Below are positions 1 through 11,900 of a stretch of 64,000 nucleotides of DNA, piece by piece (position 1 is the stretch's first letter; the number at the start of each line of letters is the position of its first letter). The notes beneath the pieces were generated by a model. The model searched no databases. It was not told where the DNA came from and saw nothing but the letters and a program-made list of their open reading frames with translations. A program made the translations under genes and the position numbers. The stretch is from NCBI GenBank assembly GCA_000934385.1, contig KN880508.1, positions 1-64,000 on the forward strand, written 5' to 3'. Source of the DNA: Cylindrobasidium torrendii FP15055 ss-10 (taxonomy: Eukaryota > Basidiomycota > Agaricomycetes > Agaricales > Physalacriaceae).

Positions 1-429
1 TATTTCGCATATTGATGGCCAATATTTCCAAATGTTGGCGACGTCCGCTATTTTGATTTCAGACCACTAGCAGCACTATTTCTATGTGGAGAAATACCCG
101 GCCGTGTTGAACTTGTGTCAAGTCTGGAGGTTCCGTGGATAGACGACCCTCCGGGAAGCTTTAATGGGCGAGCATGATGCCGCAGGTACTTCTGCTGTTG
201 AGCTGGACACCTTCGTCGACACTGGGACATATAGAACAAGACCGCCTCTAATGGCAGGGATTTGCGCCTCAGTTGATTCTATCCTTATGTTGTATCATTT
301 TCGAGAACGAGATCCGGTCTGCTGTTTTGATTTTTGAGCGCAAGTTCAAGCATTTGTAAATCTTCTTCATTTTCTATATCCCCAGCAAATTACCTCTACT
401 ACATGTAGGTTCATGGAATAGTCTATTTG
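1..429. other. No gene recognised
   Basis: I see no coding pattern, RNA gene or repeat here. The GH27-like duplicated segment begins at about 430, so this is the outer flank of the duplication or unrelated intergenic DNA. Confidence 0.5.
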
Positions 430-870
430 GGACCCCTTTGTGCTGTTAATGTCCTGGTCTGCGCGAAGAGTATCCGCATGCGTCGACTAAATATCCAAGT
501 ATTTCACGCTCCGCTCGACTTTCCAGTTCATGTCGAGTTGCATTGGTCGTTCTGTCTTTGCAATGGCGCGGTGGTATGCGATGCCTACTTTCGATGTACC
601 TTCGGGCAGGTTGACGGGTAATGGAGTCAAGCTTGATCAAGCCCACGAATCAGTCGGAGTCTACGCTGCAGTAGATATATCCAGCATCTGACACTGAGGC
701 CTGAGGCCCGATGAATGAATCCCAATCCTCGAGATTGGCCTGCATTCCAAACGAGTTCCATCCGCGCGCAAGGACGGTAAAGCCGTGTGATATCGTCGAA
801 AGCAAACGTAGCGGTGTTGACCAGCTATCCATGGAGGCTTAGAAAGGCGCGGTAGTGGCAAGCAGGCGGA
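430..870 (-). pseudogene. GH27-like glycosidase pseudogene (internally deleted)
   Basis: This is a decayed copy of the glycosidase gene at 12194-13875, in the same orientation. Bases 430-625 correspond to about 12917-13125, and 640-870 to about 13549-13860. The roughly 400 bp in between, which holds introns 1 and 2 and the catalytic KLD motif of the intact gene, is missing. The reverse strand still encodes recognisable pieces, for example GFTVLARGWNSFGMQAN and SDAGYIYCSVDS, the hallmark N-terminal motif of the family. Frameshifts and stops break the rest. It cannot make an active enzyme. Confidence 0.85.
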
Positions 871-1295
871 GAGTCCTTGAACAACAGGAAAGTGGTAGCG
901 AAGCCCTGTATTTTGGGCATAACGACCTGACAGAAAAGATGAAGAGTCAGAAAGGGGAAATGAGGGAGATGCCTTTTCGCTGGTGCCAAGAACGCTACGT
1001 ACGTGCTGGCGGTTCAGTAGAGAGCAGCGAGGCCGCGGGCGTGACCATTACTGCCCCAGGCCACCTCTATGAAGAGCTTGAGGGTTTCGGATCATTGGGG
1101 TTTCCAGGAAATTCGGTGACTTTGACTGGAAGCGCCATACCACGACATTCAGATGAGAGTTGAACGTTGAGAGCAGGTTGAGAGTTGACTGTTGCGACCA
1201 TACTTCCAGCATCTATGTACGGGACCGGGCCGAATTTTCCGGTACTCCAGCCTTTTCACCGTCATCATCCGCGACAAGTTGGTATTATAATCAAC
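871..1295 (-). repeat. Duplicated 5' flank of the GH27-like gene
   Basis: This stretch matches the upstream region of the intact glycosidase gene (about 13860-14250). Shared blocks include TTTTCGCTGGTGCCAAG, GTTCAGTAGAGAGCAGC and ACCGGGCCGAATT. Similarity fades after about 1295. The duplicated unit is therefore the whole gene plus about 380 bp of promoter, so the pseudogene arose by DNA-level duplication and not retroposition. Confidence 0.75.
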
Positions 1296-2230
1296 GCGAG
1301 TGCTCTCAGGCAAAGATACGCTACGATTGCAAGTTTTGCTGCGAACCTGGACAGTTATCTGCGCGAAGTGGAATTACCTGCGAGCCGAGAAAAAAGACGA
1401 CTGGCCTCCGGCGCCAGAGCTGCCATCGACCCAGAGGAAATTGCTCTTCCAGCGCGCGGATGCCCAGTATTCAACCCGAGGAGCTCACAGGCTTTGAAAG
1501 TGCATCGACGCGATGCTGGAGATTGAACTGTGGAATCGTGAAGGTCATACCTCCCGCAAAATGGTGTGTGATGCATTGATGTCCGAGTCTTCCTCCTGTC
1601 CACCTCTCTGTACGGTTCGGCTGCCCAGCGTGGTACAACTTGCTTCCCTCCACCTTTCCGGATGTAGTGTGATTGTCACTAACACGCACATAGGGCGAAT
1701 AGCTCGCCAAATGCCTCTGCTGGCGGAAAGCCCTTCTCGCTCAAAGCCATTTGAGCAGACCCAGTGTGAAGGTGAGTTTCTTGGCTATGCTGATTGGACA
1801 GGGCTGAGACTCTTTAGGCCTAATGCCAACGGATACCAGGGGTCCTGCTCGGTCCCTGCGGCATGAACAATTGGCTATGTCCTAGAAGAACTCATGTGCT
1901 ACCCGTCGACCTTCTTGACACGGTCAAGGATAATGTGGAAGCCAGCGTGTTAGACGATACTGAACTGCATTGGACAACTGGGTACATGTAGCCAAGGCGT
2001 GTGAATGTATGCGTATCAGATAGGTACGTTGACCACTTCACGGCTCGTCCATCCTTGTTTATTCTTGGGCTTCCAGTGTGCGCATCGACCTCAAACCTTG
2101 CTTGAGGACCGCGACTGCGATATGGAAATCAGGCCAGTACCTCGACCTCTACCACCGTCCGCGCGGGCACTTGTCCGTAGAGGCGTTGCGCCAGAACTAC
2201 CACCGCCAGAACCGCGAGTACGCACACTCT
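1296..2230. other. No gene recognised
   Basis: Several short open frames overlap here, but none shows a recognisable domain or a consistent splice pattern. I see no RNA gene. Confidence 0.4.
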
Positions 2231-2231
2231 C

Positions 2232-3575
2232 ATGTCTGGAGATGGCAGGGAATGGTCAGCCTGGCAGTTCATCGGCATCGTCGAAGAGGGCGCGGACGAC
2301 ACCACTCGGCATTTCTGTCGCCTACGCCCCGCCATCAATTCCGAAACTCACCCTTCGACTATCTTCGCAGTCAACGCCAAAGGCTCGACCGTATTGGTGC
2401 TGCCTGTGCGTATCGGGCACCTTGGACGACTTGCTGCCTGCTGCATCCTCCATAGTATCAAGGAGGCCATTGACGCCGCGGGGAACCCGTCAAAGTGGTT
2501 GGCGCATTTGGGATGCGCCGATTCTGTGCCGGAGACATGGGTGGACCGTGTTGCTGGTGGCGAGAATGAGCAAGGGCAGGACGTTGTGTGTGGGGGGTTG
2601 AGTCCAAGGACCGCCGGAAACTGGTGCGTATTGCTGACTTTCTTTGGGCATTTCGCTGAACATGATGTAGAAGTGCAATACGTGTGGGCTGAAGGGACGC
2701 AGTGCACCTATACAGTGTGGCCGTGGGAAGTGCCCGAAAGGATTCCATGTTCCGTGTGCGAAGAACTGGCAGAATGGGGTTGGTTGGCGGGTGACGGGGA
2801 CAACGGAGAACGAAGTCGTGATGCGCGACGAGACGGGTGGGAAGGATGAGATTTTGAAAGTCATTAGGAAGACGGACGTTGAGATTTTGTGTGCGCAACA
2901 TAACCCTGTGCGTATACCCGGGTTTCTCTATTCCAATTTTATTGACAACATGGCCAGGCGAACTTTGAATAGCGGCGCCTGGAGAGGCAGGCAAGACGAG
3001 GGAGATAATACTCAACATCGGTTCATTCATCAAGCTTCGGCCTTCAAGCGGCGGCAGTTCGAGGTCAGCATGGCGCGCGCGCTCGAAGCGGGGGAGTCCG
3101 TCGAAGCAAGGACGCTGAAGGCAATTTCATCAAGCGTATCTTCAGCTGGGAGACAGTGGTCGGGATCGTAGGCAGAGAGGCACCGCCGAAGAAACATGTC
3201 CTCTCCGCGCGGGAAAAGGCCGAGCTCGTCGCCCATGGTCAACCTATACCGTAGGCAGGGTCTCGCGAGCCGAGGACGTTTATTGCACCGCCTGCACAGC
3301 CGTCGGGGCCAGCGGGCCCTGGGGTTCATCTACCGGATATTGGAATGGGTTGTCAGCGCCGTATGGGGGAGCATCACATCACGCCTCGAGGACGACGCCA
3401 TACGGCGCAGCTGCTGCTTATGGCGCGTACTCGTTTGGTGGAGGACGACATGCAGCGTCGTATGGTGGACAACATCTCTATCAGTCAACTTCGTCGCCGA
3501 CAGAACAGCAGCCTGCGCCAAGCTTCGAGCGGGTTGTGCCACAACGGAGCGATGCTGCTGCGACAACATGAGACT
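2232..3575 (+). pseudogene. Broken gene of unknown family
   Basis: Protein-like sequence continues in the + direction but jumps frame. A frame at 2232-2849 reads as ordinary globular protein. Near 3113-3226 a stretch including SWETVVGIVGREAPPKKHVL and EKAELVAHGQPIP ends at a stop. In another frame, from about 3246 to 3571, the sequence continues through a Cys-containing segment into a low-complexity Gly/Ala/Tyr/Ser-rich tail (PYGAAAAYGAYSFGGG). That tail is typical of a disordered C-terminus. The frame change near 3230-3250 shows no convincing intron. I do not recognise the family. It may be a decayed gene, or a live gene with introns I could not place. Confidence 0.4.
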
Positions 3576-3815
3576 CCGGGCGCTCATTTTGAGGGTATGA
3601 TAGCTTATTCAAATGTATGATAATAATACTCACTTGCTGTTCGGTTGAGAAGCTATGTCGTGCATTCCATCCTTCACATTTGTGTTTGTTCTCAGAGTGA
3701 AGTCACATCGATTAACTGCGGTGCTCATGTCAGGCGATGAGTTGGCTTAGCGCCCGCCAGCGTAGCGCCATGACATGGCTCCTAGGGGACTTTCTGCACT
3801 CTGCCTTTCACCATC

Positions 3816-6800
3816 ATGAACAGCGATTCCGTGGACGCTGACCTGGTACTTGGGCATGTATATCTCTTCCTGCCGATTGCTCACTTCGTATCAGGCAGCT
3901 ATAGAGTACAAAGTGCTGAGCTATACGGTATTTGAGTGTATTCCTCTATTGGCGGTGGTGGCTCATTCTGTGTCAGCTCTTAAAGAGCATTGAGGAGTAT
4001 TATGAACGTCAATCGGACGATCCGGTATTTGGGCGTATATTTCCATTCCTGCCAACAGCTCATCTTGTCTCAGGTTCCAGCGCGCGAGAACTTGTCGGAC
4101 AGCGATCTTGAACGTCGAATGGGTCAAAAAGTATTTGGGCATATACTTCGTTTCTGCTGGTGGCTCATTTTGTGTTAGAATACGGAGCTCGGGAGCAGGA
4201 TGACCAGTTTTTTCGAAAGTCAAGTGGATGACATGGTATTTGGGCATGTACCTTCCTTTCTGGCGGAGACTCATCTTGTATTAGGCCAGAGGTCTCTTGC
4301 GTCGTGCTCAAGAAAAGGAGGTATTTGGGCGCGCACTCCCATTTCTGCGAATGACTGATTTTGTATCAGGCCCAGAAAGAGAGCATGCTGGACGATGACC
4401 CAAATAGTGTCTCCCTCGTAACTGCATATGCGAAAATGCTCTTTGACCGATTCGAGGCCACTGGGTCGAGGGAGGACCTTGAACGCTCTATAAAGGTTGC
4501 CCGTCGCGCGTTGCGTCTCTCTCCACCTGATGGACTTATGGCTGTGCCTTTGTTGGATCACATCGGAACGGGACTCCTCAGGCGCGCAGAACGGTTCGGT
4601 ATCTCCAACGGTATCGAAGAGGCCGTTCGATTGTATCAAAGTGCAGTGGAACGGGCAGAGAAAGATAATCCATTCATGCTCCCTTATCTTTTTTCCAACT
4701 TCGGAAATGCATACAGGCTGCGCTTCGACCAGTCGGGCGGAAATCCTGAAGATCTCGAAAAGGCAGTTACGCTGCATCAGCGCGCCGTCGAACTCATTGA
4801 ACGCCCTCATCCCACCGGCCTCTTCTGTCTTAGTCGATCTCTTCACAGACGGTTTAAAGTTTTCGGGGATATCGTAGACCTGGATAATGCGATACGCGCT
4901 CATCGCCAGGCCATGGATATTATGCCAACTTCAGGCGCGCCGGATCTAGCGCATCGTCTAGACGCTCTGCAGGCCTTGCACCATGATCGATTCAACCATT
5001 GCGGACATGTTCAAGATATCGACGCAGCCATTGAAGCAAGCCAGCGAGCTGCAGATCTCACAACGCCTGGCGACCCCGACTATCCGCAACGGCTGGATAG
5101 CGTTGGAACACTCTTATCCGAACGTTTCATGCGATTTGGCGGCTTAGAATATCTGGAAGAAGCTGTCAGCGCTCACGAACGTGCCGCAGAACATTCTCCG
5201 ATCGGAGGTCCCCACCCTGCAGAGCGTCTGACCGACCTTTCTCATTCTCTGCGATCACGCTTCCGTGAAACCCAGCGCCTGGAGGATATCGACAAGGCTT
5301 TGTACGTGCAGAAACGCGCCGTGGCTCTGACCTCTGACGATCATCCGTACCTTCCATTGTTTCTGCATAATCTTGGAGATTGTTATTGCACTCGATTCAA
5401 GAAAAGCGGAGAACTTGGAGATCTCGTGGGATGGGTCTCTGCACAACAGCGTGTAGTCGATATCACTCCAGTTGGAGCTCCCGACCTTCCCGTGCATCTG
5501 AACGACCTTGTGGCTGCTCTGATGGCGCACTTTAGAAACACCCAACGCCTCGAGGATATTGACAAGGCATTGGCATTACAAAAACGCGTCGTGGCTGTGG
5601 CTTCCGATGACCATCCGCGCTTTCCAACATTCTTGCAGAATCTCGGGGTGTGCTATCGCGAGAGGTACGAAAGAGGTGGAGAACTTGGAGATCTCAAGGA
5701 AGCCATTTCTGCGCTACAGCGCACAGTAGACCTTACTCCGGTCGGAAATTTCAAACTTCCTTGGCTTCTACACGACCTTTCTGCTGCTCTGAGGTCACTC
5801 TTTGAAAAAACCCAGCGCCTTGAGGATATCGACAAGGCCTTGTCAATGCAGAAACGCGCTATGGCTCTGGCCTCTGACGAACATCCAAACTTCAAATTAA
5901 TGCTGCAAAGCCTTGGAATGAGCTTTTGGCATCGTTTCGAAAAGAGTAGAGAGCGTGCAGATCTCGAGGGATGCATTTCTGCACGACAGCTCATAGTCGA
6001 TCTCACTCCAGTCGGAGCTCTCGACCGTCCCGCTCGTCTGACTGATCTCGGTGCTTGCTTCTGGGCACGAATTCGATACACCGATAGTCTCGACGATATA
6101 GAGCGGGGAATCATCCTATTGCGCCAAGCAGTCGACCTCACGCCGAGGGACCACGAAGACCTGAGTCGCTCCCTGGTCATTCTTGCGGACTTACTTCAAC
6201 ATCGCTTTGAGCGCATCGGTGACCTTCCGGACATCCACGAGACTATTGCAATGCGACAGCGCGCAGTTGAACTTACTGCGGCTCGGAACCCGGCCTGGCT
6301 CCGAGAGTGCCTCTGTGCTCTTGGGGCGGCCCTCGATAAGCGGTTCGGGCGCACTGGGGACATCACAGACATAGAGGACGCTGTGGCAGCACTTAAACGG
6401 GCAATCGAACTTACTCCCGAAGGTGATCCATCGCTACCAGGATGCCTAGTGAACTATGGGAACGCGCGCAGAGAGCAGTACAAACATACCAGGAGCCTCG
6501 AGTGCTTAGAGGACGCGGTAGCAGCGCATTCCAAAGCTGCAGACCTGGCTCCCGAAAGCGAGTACCAACTTCCTGTGCTCCTCGACAATTTGGGCCAGTC
6601 TTTGGTAGCCCGCTTTCGGGAAACGCGGGCAAAGGCGGACATAGAGAGGGCGATAGCAATCCAAAGACGCGCTGTAGAGCTGATGTCGGGCAACTACTCT
6701 CGCGAGGGGGCCGTAATGCGCCTTGTCAGCCTTGCGGGCTCATATGGAGAACACATGCTACAATGGTGCGCGTCAGAGTTGCCGACATCTATTTCCCCCA

Positions 6801-8783
6801 GCGACCTAAGAGAGGTGTGGAGCGACTTCGGAGAGCTGCTCAATGTGCTTGCACGTGCAGCATTTACGAAGGGATCTCCTTCGGATTCCCTGAGTGCAGC
6901 TCGTCAGCTCGTCACTTTGGCCAGCGAATGTCCATTTGTGGAACTGCAAAAACCGATTCTGGACGTCCACGATCACATACTGAAGATTCTAATTCCAGAG
7001 GTTGCATGGGTCGGACATGCATTGCCTCGGAGGTACGAAGAGATGTCGAAAGTCAAGGACGCTGTGGGCATGGCTGTTGCGGCTGCGCTGGAATTCGGGG
7101 AAACTACGTTGGCTTTGGAGTGGTTCGAAGGTACGTACTATAGTTTCCCTCGGCCTCGAACAACATCTAAGTCAAGATCGTTCATATCCAGGTGGACGTG
7201 CCATTGTTTGGAGCCAGGTCCAGAACCTTCGTGCGCCGAACGACGAGTTGTTCTACTTGTATCCAGAGCTCGCGAAAAATCTTGCACAAGTGGCTGCTGA
7301 CCTTGAGCGTGCCGCCAGACGAGAAGAGCTTGTCGACTCCCCGCACTTCGAAGGCGACATGCACATGAGAGAGCTCGAGGAGCGAGCAGTCTCGCATCGC
7401 CGCCTGGCCACTAGGTACAAGGCCCTTCTAGACGAAATTCGGGAGCTGCCTGGGTTTAACAGCTTCTTAAGTCCTAGAGGAACCGAGGAGTTGAAGACCG
7501 CTGCTCACGACACCTTTGTTGTCTGCATCAATGTACATTGGACAAGTTGTAGCGCACTCCTGCTGTCTCAACAAGAGGCATCAACGGGAAATGCCGTTCA
7601 TCATGTACCCCTTCCTGACCTTTCTTTCGAGGATTGCGCGCGCTGGAAATCGTCACTAGACGCTCAGCGTCGCTGTGGAGGTCGACAGGCCAGGGCTGGT
7701 CACCAATCACCTTTCGATTTGGGGGCGGACATTGTCTGCCTTCTTGGAGAGATGTGGAATTGGGTCGTGAAACCGGTACTCGACGCGATTGAAGGGATTG
7801 GCATCCCGGGAGAAGGGCTTCATCGTATCACTTGGTGTACATCCGATGACCTTTCCTTCCTTCCTCTCCATGCCGCTGGGCTGTACGACTCGGGGGACGA
7901 CACAACGAAGGCGTTCAACCGGATAGTATCATCATACACTCCCACACTCTCCTCCATATTGCCCCGCGGCGGGCCTGGAACTGGAGCAGGCGGAAATGGG
8001 GCTGGCAAGATTGCCGTTGTGATTCAACCAAACTCACCACTCGCCAGCCCCACGAAGCCCGCGTTGGGCGGCACAATCAACGAAGCAGCTAACATTCGCG
8101 CCCACATTCCTGCGAACGATTTTACCTTACTCGAAGGAGCGGCCGGAACGGTATCGAGTGTTCTGGATGCTATGCAGCACCATCCGTGGGTGCATCTTGC
8201 CTGTCACGGCGTGCAAAATGCCGCCGAGCCACTTGAGAGCGCTCTTTTACTGCACGACGACCACCTAACGCTCTCCAAGCTGATGGAGACCAAGTTGCCT
8301 CACGCCGAGCTCGCTTTTCTCTCAGCCTGCGAGACAGCAATGGGCGACAACAATGTCCCGAACGAGGCCGTACACCTTGCTGCAGGCATGCTCGCGGCGG
8401 GATATAAGACTGTCGTCGGGACGCTATGGTCAATTGGGGACTATGAGGCGCCGCTTGTTGCGGATGTGTTCTATGGGACCCTGCTACAGGAGTTGAAGAT
8501 GACGGGAAAGCTTGACACAGCGTATGCGCTGCACAAAGCTGTTGAAGCATTGAGGAAGAAAATGGGAGAGAGAGAATTTGTGCGCTGGATGCCATTTGTG
8601 CACTACGGTCTCAGGGACCCGTCTACGAGAATGTCGAAAGGGGATGGACAGCTGATGTCGATGGAACCCGAGCTTACACGTCGATTGGATGATATGGTAT
8701 TCACTCGTTGTCCTCCATTTCTGTCGATGGCTCATTCTTCATCAGGTCGAGGACCTCATACGTCCGAAGGATATGGTACTTGA
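3816..8783 (+). CDS. TPR-CHAT protein, module 1 (caspase-like CHAT domain)
   Basis: Exons: 3816-3845, 3895-3927, 3977-4024, 4074-4130, 4179-4235, 4285-4320, 4370-7130, 7192-8696. Unspliced read-through past 8696 stops at 8783; splicing there continues into module 2. The start ATG at 3816 opens the first micro-exon. Residues ~88-1000 are tandem TPR-like repeats of the RLEDIDKAL...QKRAVAL type. The CHAT domain follows, joined at the EWFEGGRAIVW motif across a 61-nt intron. The catalytic pair is intact: His in HLACHG (about residue 1346) and Cys in LSACETA (about 1387), followed by the family's AAGMLAAGYKTVVGTLWS. CHAT domains belong to the caspase-like clan CD proteases, and bacterial TPR-CHAT proteins can be activated proteases. 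The substrate of the fungal proteins is unknown. A role in self/non-self or regulated proteolysis is inference. Confidence 0.85.
3846..4369 (+). repeat. Array of six near-identical 49-nt introns and micro-exons
   Basis: Six introns at 3846-3894, 3928-3976, 4025-4073, 4131-4178, 4236-4284 and 4321-4369 measure 49, 49, 49, 48, 49 and 49 nt. They begin GTAYTTGRGC or similar, contain a TTTCTG-like core and end GCTCATTTTGTATCAG or a close variant. The exons between them are 33, 48, 57, 57 and 36 nt, all multiples of three and all in phase 0. The unit is about 106 bp. The ordinary intron of the same gene (7131-7191) is unrelated in sequence. Confidence 0.85.
5170..5980 (+). repeat. Three 270-bp tandem repeats inside the TPR region
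   Basis: The coding motif CCCAGCGCCT plus the following codons for EDIDKAL recurs at 5271, 5541 and 5811, exactly 270 bp (90 codons) apart, with strong nucleotide similarity between copies. Module 2 has a single equivalent copy near 9845. This amplification explains much of why TPR region 1 (about 920 residues) is longer than TPR region 2 (about 530). Confidence 0.8.
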
Positions 8784-8927
8784 TTAGCTACCCTTATTTT
8801 CGCGGATAACTTATTTTTTATCAGGCTACGGAGCCGGAGAACATCGACAGTGATCTTGCGCGTCAGCTGGATGAGATGGTATCTGGGCATTGTCCTCCAC
8901 TTCTGCCTATGGCTCATTTTATGTCAG
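8697..8927 (+). repeat. Second array of 49-nt introns and micro-exons
   Basis: Three introns at 8697-8745, 8776-8824 and 8879-8927 are each exactly 49 nt and clearly homologous to the six upstream of module 1 (GTATYTGGGCAT start, TGGCTCATTTTATGTCAG-like end). They surround exons of 30 nt (8746-8775) and 54 nt (8825-8878), again all phase 0. The exon peptides resemble those of the first array: ATEPENIDSDLARQLDEM here, NTELGSRMTSFFESQVDDM at 4179-4235. Confidence 0.85.
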
Positions 8928-11900
8928 GCTACGGATCTCGAGAACATGTCAAACGGCAACCCATTCAGAGGCCCTATTGTGGTCGCATATTCGGAGGCTC
9001 TCCTCGATCGCCGCCCTGCGGTGCCCGAGAAAAAGGAGGACCTTGAGTGCTCCATAGAAACTTTTCGCCTGGCATTGAAGCTTTCTGGCCCCGATGGGAC
9101 TATGCACGCGGTTTTGCCAGACGAGATCGGGATTCGCCTCGTCGTGCGTGCTTGGAATTTTAGTCCCTCCGATAACATGGACGAAGCTATTGACCTGCTC
9201 CACGAAGCAGCGAAATGGAGGGAGGAGGATGATCCATTTCTGCCGGATTGCCTTTCGCACCTCGGATACGCATTCTGCCTGCGCTTCTACCAATTTGGCA
9301 ACCGTGAAGACATCAACAAGTCAGTCACAGCCCATCAGCAAGCCGTCGAGCTTTCAGAAAGCCATCCCAGCCACCTCAATTTCCTGGCTGGATATGGAAA
9401 CTCTCTGTACAGCCGATTCGAAGGTGTTGATAACATTGGTGACATTGCAGACCTGAATAATGCAATACGTGCTCTTCGCCACGTCGTGGAGTTCATGACT
9501 CCAGGCGACCAGCTTCTACCGCAGCAGTTAAGCTGCCTGGAACGCTCGCTCCGAGCTCGATTTATCCATTCAGGTCATGCTCAAGATATCGACTCGGCGA
9601 TTGAAGCAGGTCAGCGAGCTGCAGATCTTACCACGCGCAGTCACCCAGACTATTTGCCGCGGCTGGATAGCATTGTTACTTGTTTCCACCGGCGCTTCAC
9701 TCTCCTGGGCGACTTAGAGAGTCTAGAAATGGCTCTTAGCATCCAAGAACGCGCCATTCGACTGACTCCAGTCGAAGATCCCGCCTTTCCCCTGCGTATG
9801 TATATGAATGGCCGTTCTGCTTCTCTGAGGCTACACTTGAAGCAAACCCAGCGCATGGAAGACATCGACAGAGTCCTAGCAGTGCAGCAAGGCGCCGTAG
9901 ATCTGGCTTTGGGCAACGTGGCAAGAAAACCGGCGGAAATGGCTTCTGTCACACAGCAGCCTGGAAGCGGACCTGATTTGACTGGATCCTTTGAGAATTT
10001 GGGTGTGTGTCTGATGGCTCGGTTTGGAGAGACAAACATGTTGGATGACTTGGATAGGGCAATAGCGTTCCGACGTCGCGCTCTAGAGCTTACACCAGAC
10101 GACCACCCTCGCAAGATCGCCATGCTCCGCACGCTTGGAGAGTCATACCTCGAGCGTTTGGAGGAGAAAATGCGCTTGGGCACTTTCCCGCACATAAATG
10201 ACCCTGATCTCGAAGGGATTGCCGGAGCCCTTCACCGTGCGGCATTTACGAACGGATCTCCAACAGAGTCGCTGAGGGCCGCACGATTACTAGCCCGTGT
10301 CATTGTGGACGCCGCTCCCGGATTGAGAACACGAACCAGCGATCTGTGCGTCAATGTGCATGCCCGCATATTGGTGTTGCTTTCAGAGATTGGATGGGTT
10401 GGGCATGCATTGTCTCAGAGGAGCGAAGAGATGTCGAACGTCGAGGACGAGGTGGGCCGAGCCGTTGCGATTGCTCTTGAAGCAGGAAGAGATACGTTGG
10501 CCTTGGAATGGTTCGAAGGTATTTGTTTTATTGGGTGTCGAACAATCTAATGATGTTTACTTTGATCCAGCCGGACGTGCCATTGTTTGGAGCCAGGACC
10601 AAAACCCCCGCGCGCCATACAATGAGCTGTACGACGCATACCCCGAGCACGCAAAAACTCTTGCCCAAGTGGCTGTTGACCTTGAGCGTACCACTAGACG
10701 GGAGGCGCTTCCCGACACCGTCAACGAAGGCAACATGCACTCAAGCCTCGAGGGAGCAGTCTCCCATCGGCAGCTGGCTACAGAGTACAAAGCCCGCGTT
10801 GAGGAAATTCGGAAGTTGCCTGGGTTCAAGAGCTTCTTACGCCCAAAAGAATTTGAGGAGCTCAAATCCGCTGCTCGCGAGACTCTCGTCGTATGTATCA
10901 ATGTGCATTCGATGAGCTGTAGCGCGCTCCTGCTGCCTCATCACGGGACATCCGCAGGAAACGCCCTTCATCATATACCCCTTCCCGAACTCTCTCCGAC
11001 AGTTTGCAAGTTCTGGAAATCACTACTGGGTTTTCATTGCCGCCATGTAGCTCAATGGGAAAAAGCCGGTTACCAATCACCTTTTGGTTCTGGAGACGGG
11101 GACAAGGAACTTCAAGAGGCCGTCATTCTCTTCATTCTCAGAGAGATGTGGAATCGAATCGTGAAACCAATACTCGACGCGATTAGAACGATTGGTATCA
11201 TTGAAGACGGGCTCCTTCGTATCACTTGGTGTACATCCGACGACCTCTCATTCCTTCCTCTCCATGCAGCTGGGCTATACGACTCGGCGGACGACGCAAC
11301 GAAGGCATTCAACCGGATAGTATCATCGTACACTCCCACACTCTCTTCCCTTTTGCCCCGTGGCCCATCTCAAGCGCAAGCCAGCAAGGAGGCCAAGATA
11401 TGCGTCGTGATACAGCCAGACTCGTCAGCGAGCTCTAACATGCGCGCGTTGCGCGGTACGATCACTGAAGCAGCGAACATTCGTGCCCACATCCCTGCGA
11501 GTGACTTCACCCTACTCAAAGGAGCGGCTGGAACAGTATCAAGTGTTATGGATGCGTTGCAGCGCCATTCATGGGTGCACCTAGCCTGCCATGGCCTCCT
11601 GAACGCCGCCGAGCCACTCGACAGCGCCCTTTTACTGCACGATGGACGTCTTACGCTCTCCAAGCTGATGGAAGCCAATCTACCAAACGCCGAGATGGCG
11701 TTTCTCTCGGCTTGTGAGACAGCGATGGGCGATAGCAACGTTCCAAACGAGGCCGTGCACCTTGCTGCAGGCATGCTCGCGGCGGGATACAAGACTGTCG
11801 TCGGGACACTGTGGTCGATTGAGGACTCCGCGGCGCCGCTTGTTGCGGATGTGTTCTATGGGACCTTGCTGCAGAAACAGAAGGCGACGGGAAAGCTGGA

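Noticed and set aside
2458..3033. Reverse-strand frame of 191 codons in the broken gene region
   Set aside because: No recognisable motif, while the + strand shows the more protein-like pattern and a low-complexity tail.
4271..4903. Long reverse-strand open frame opposite the TPR-CHAT gene
   Set aside because: It is a shadow of the TPR coding sequence: no domain, and it crosses several micro-exons and introns of the real gene.
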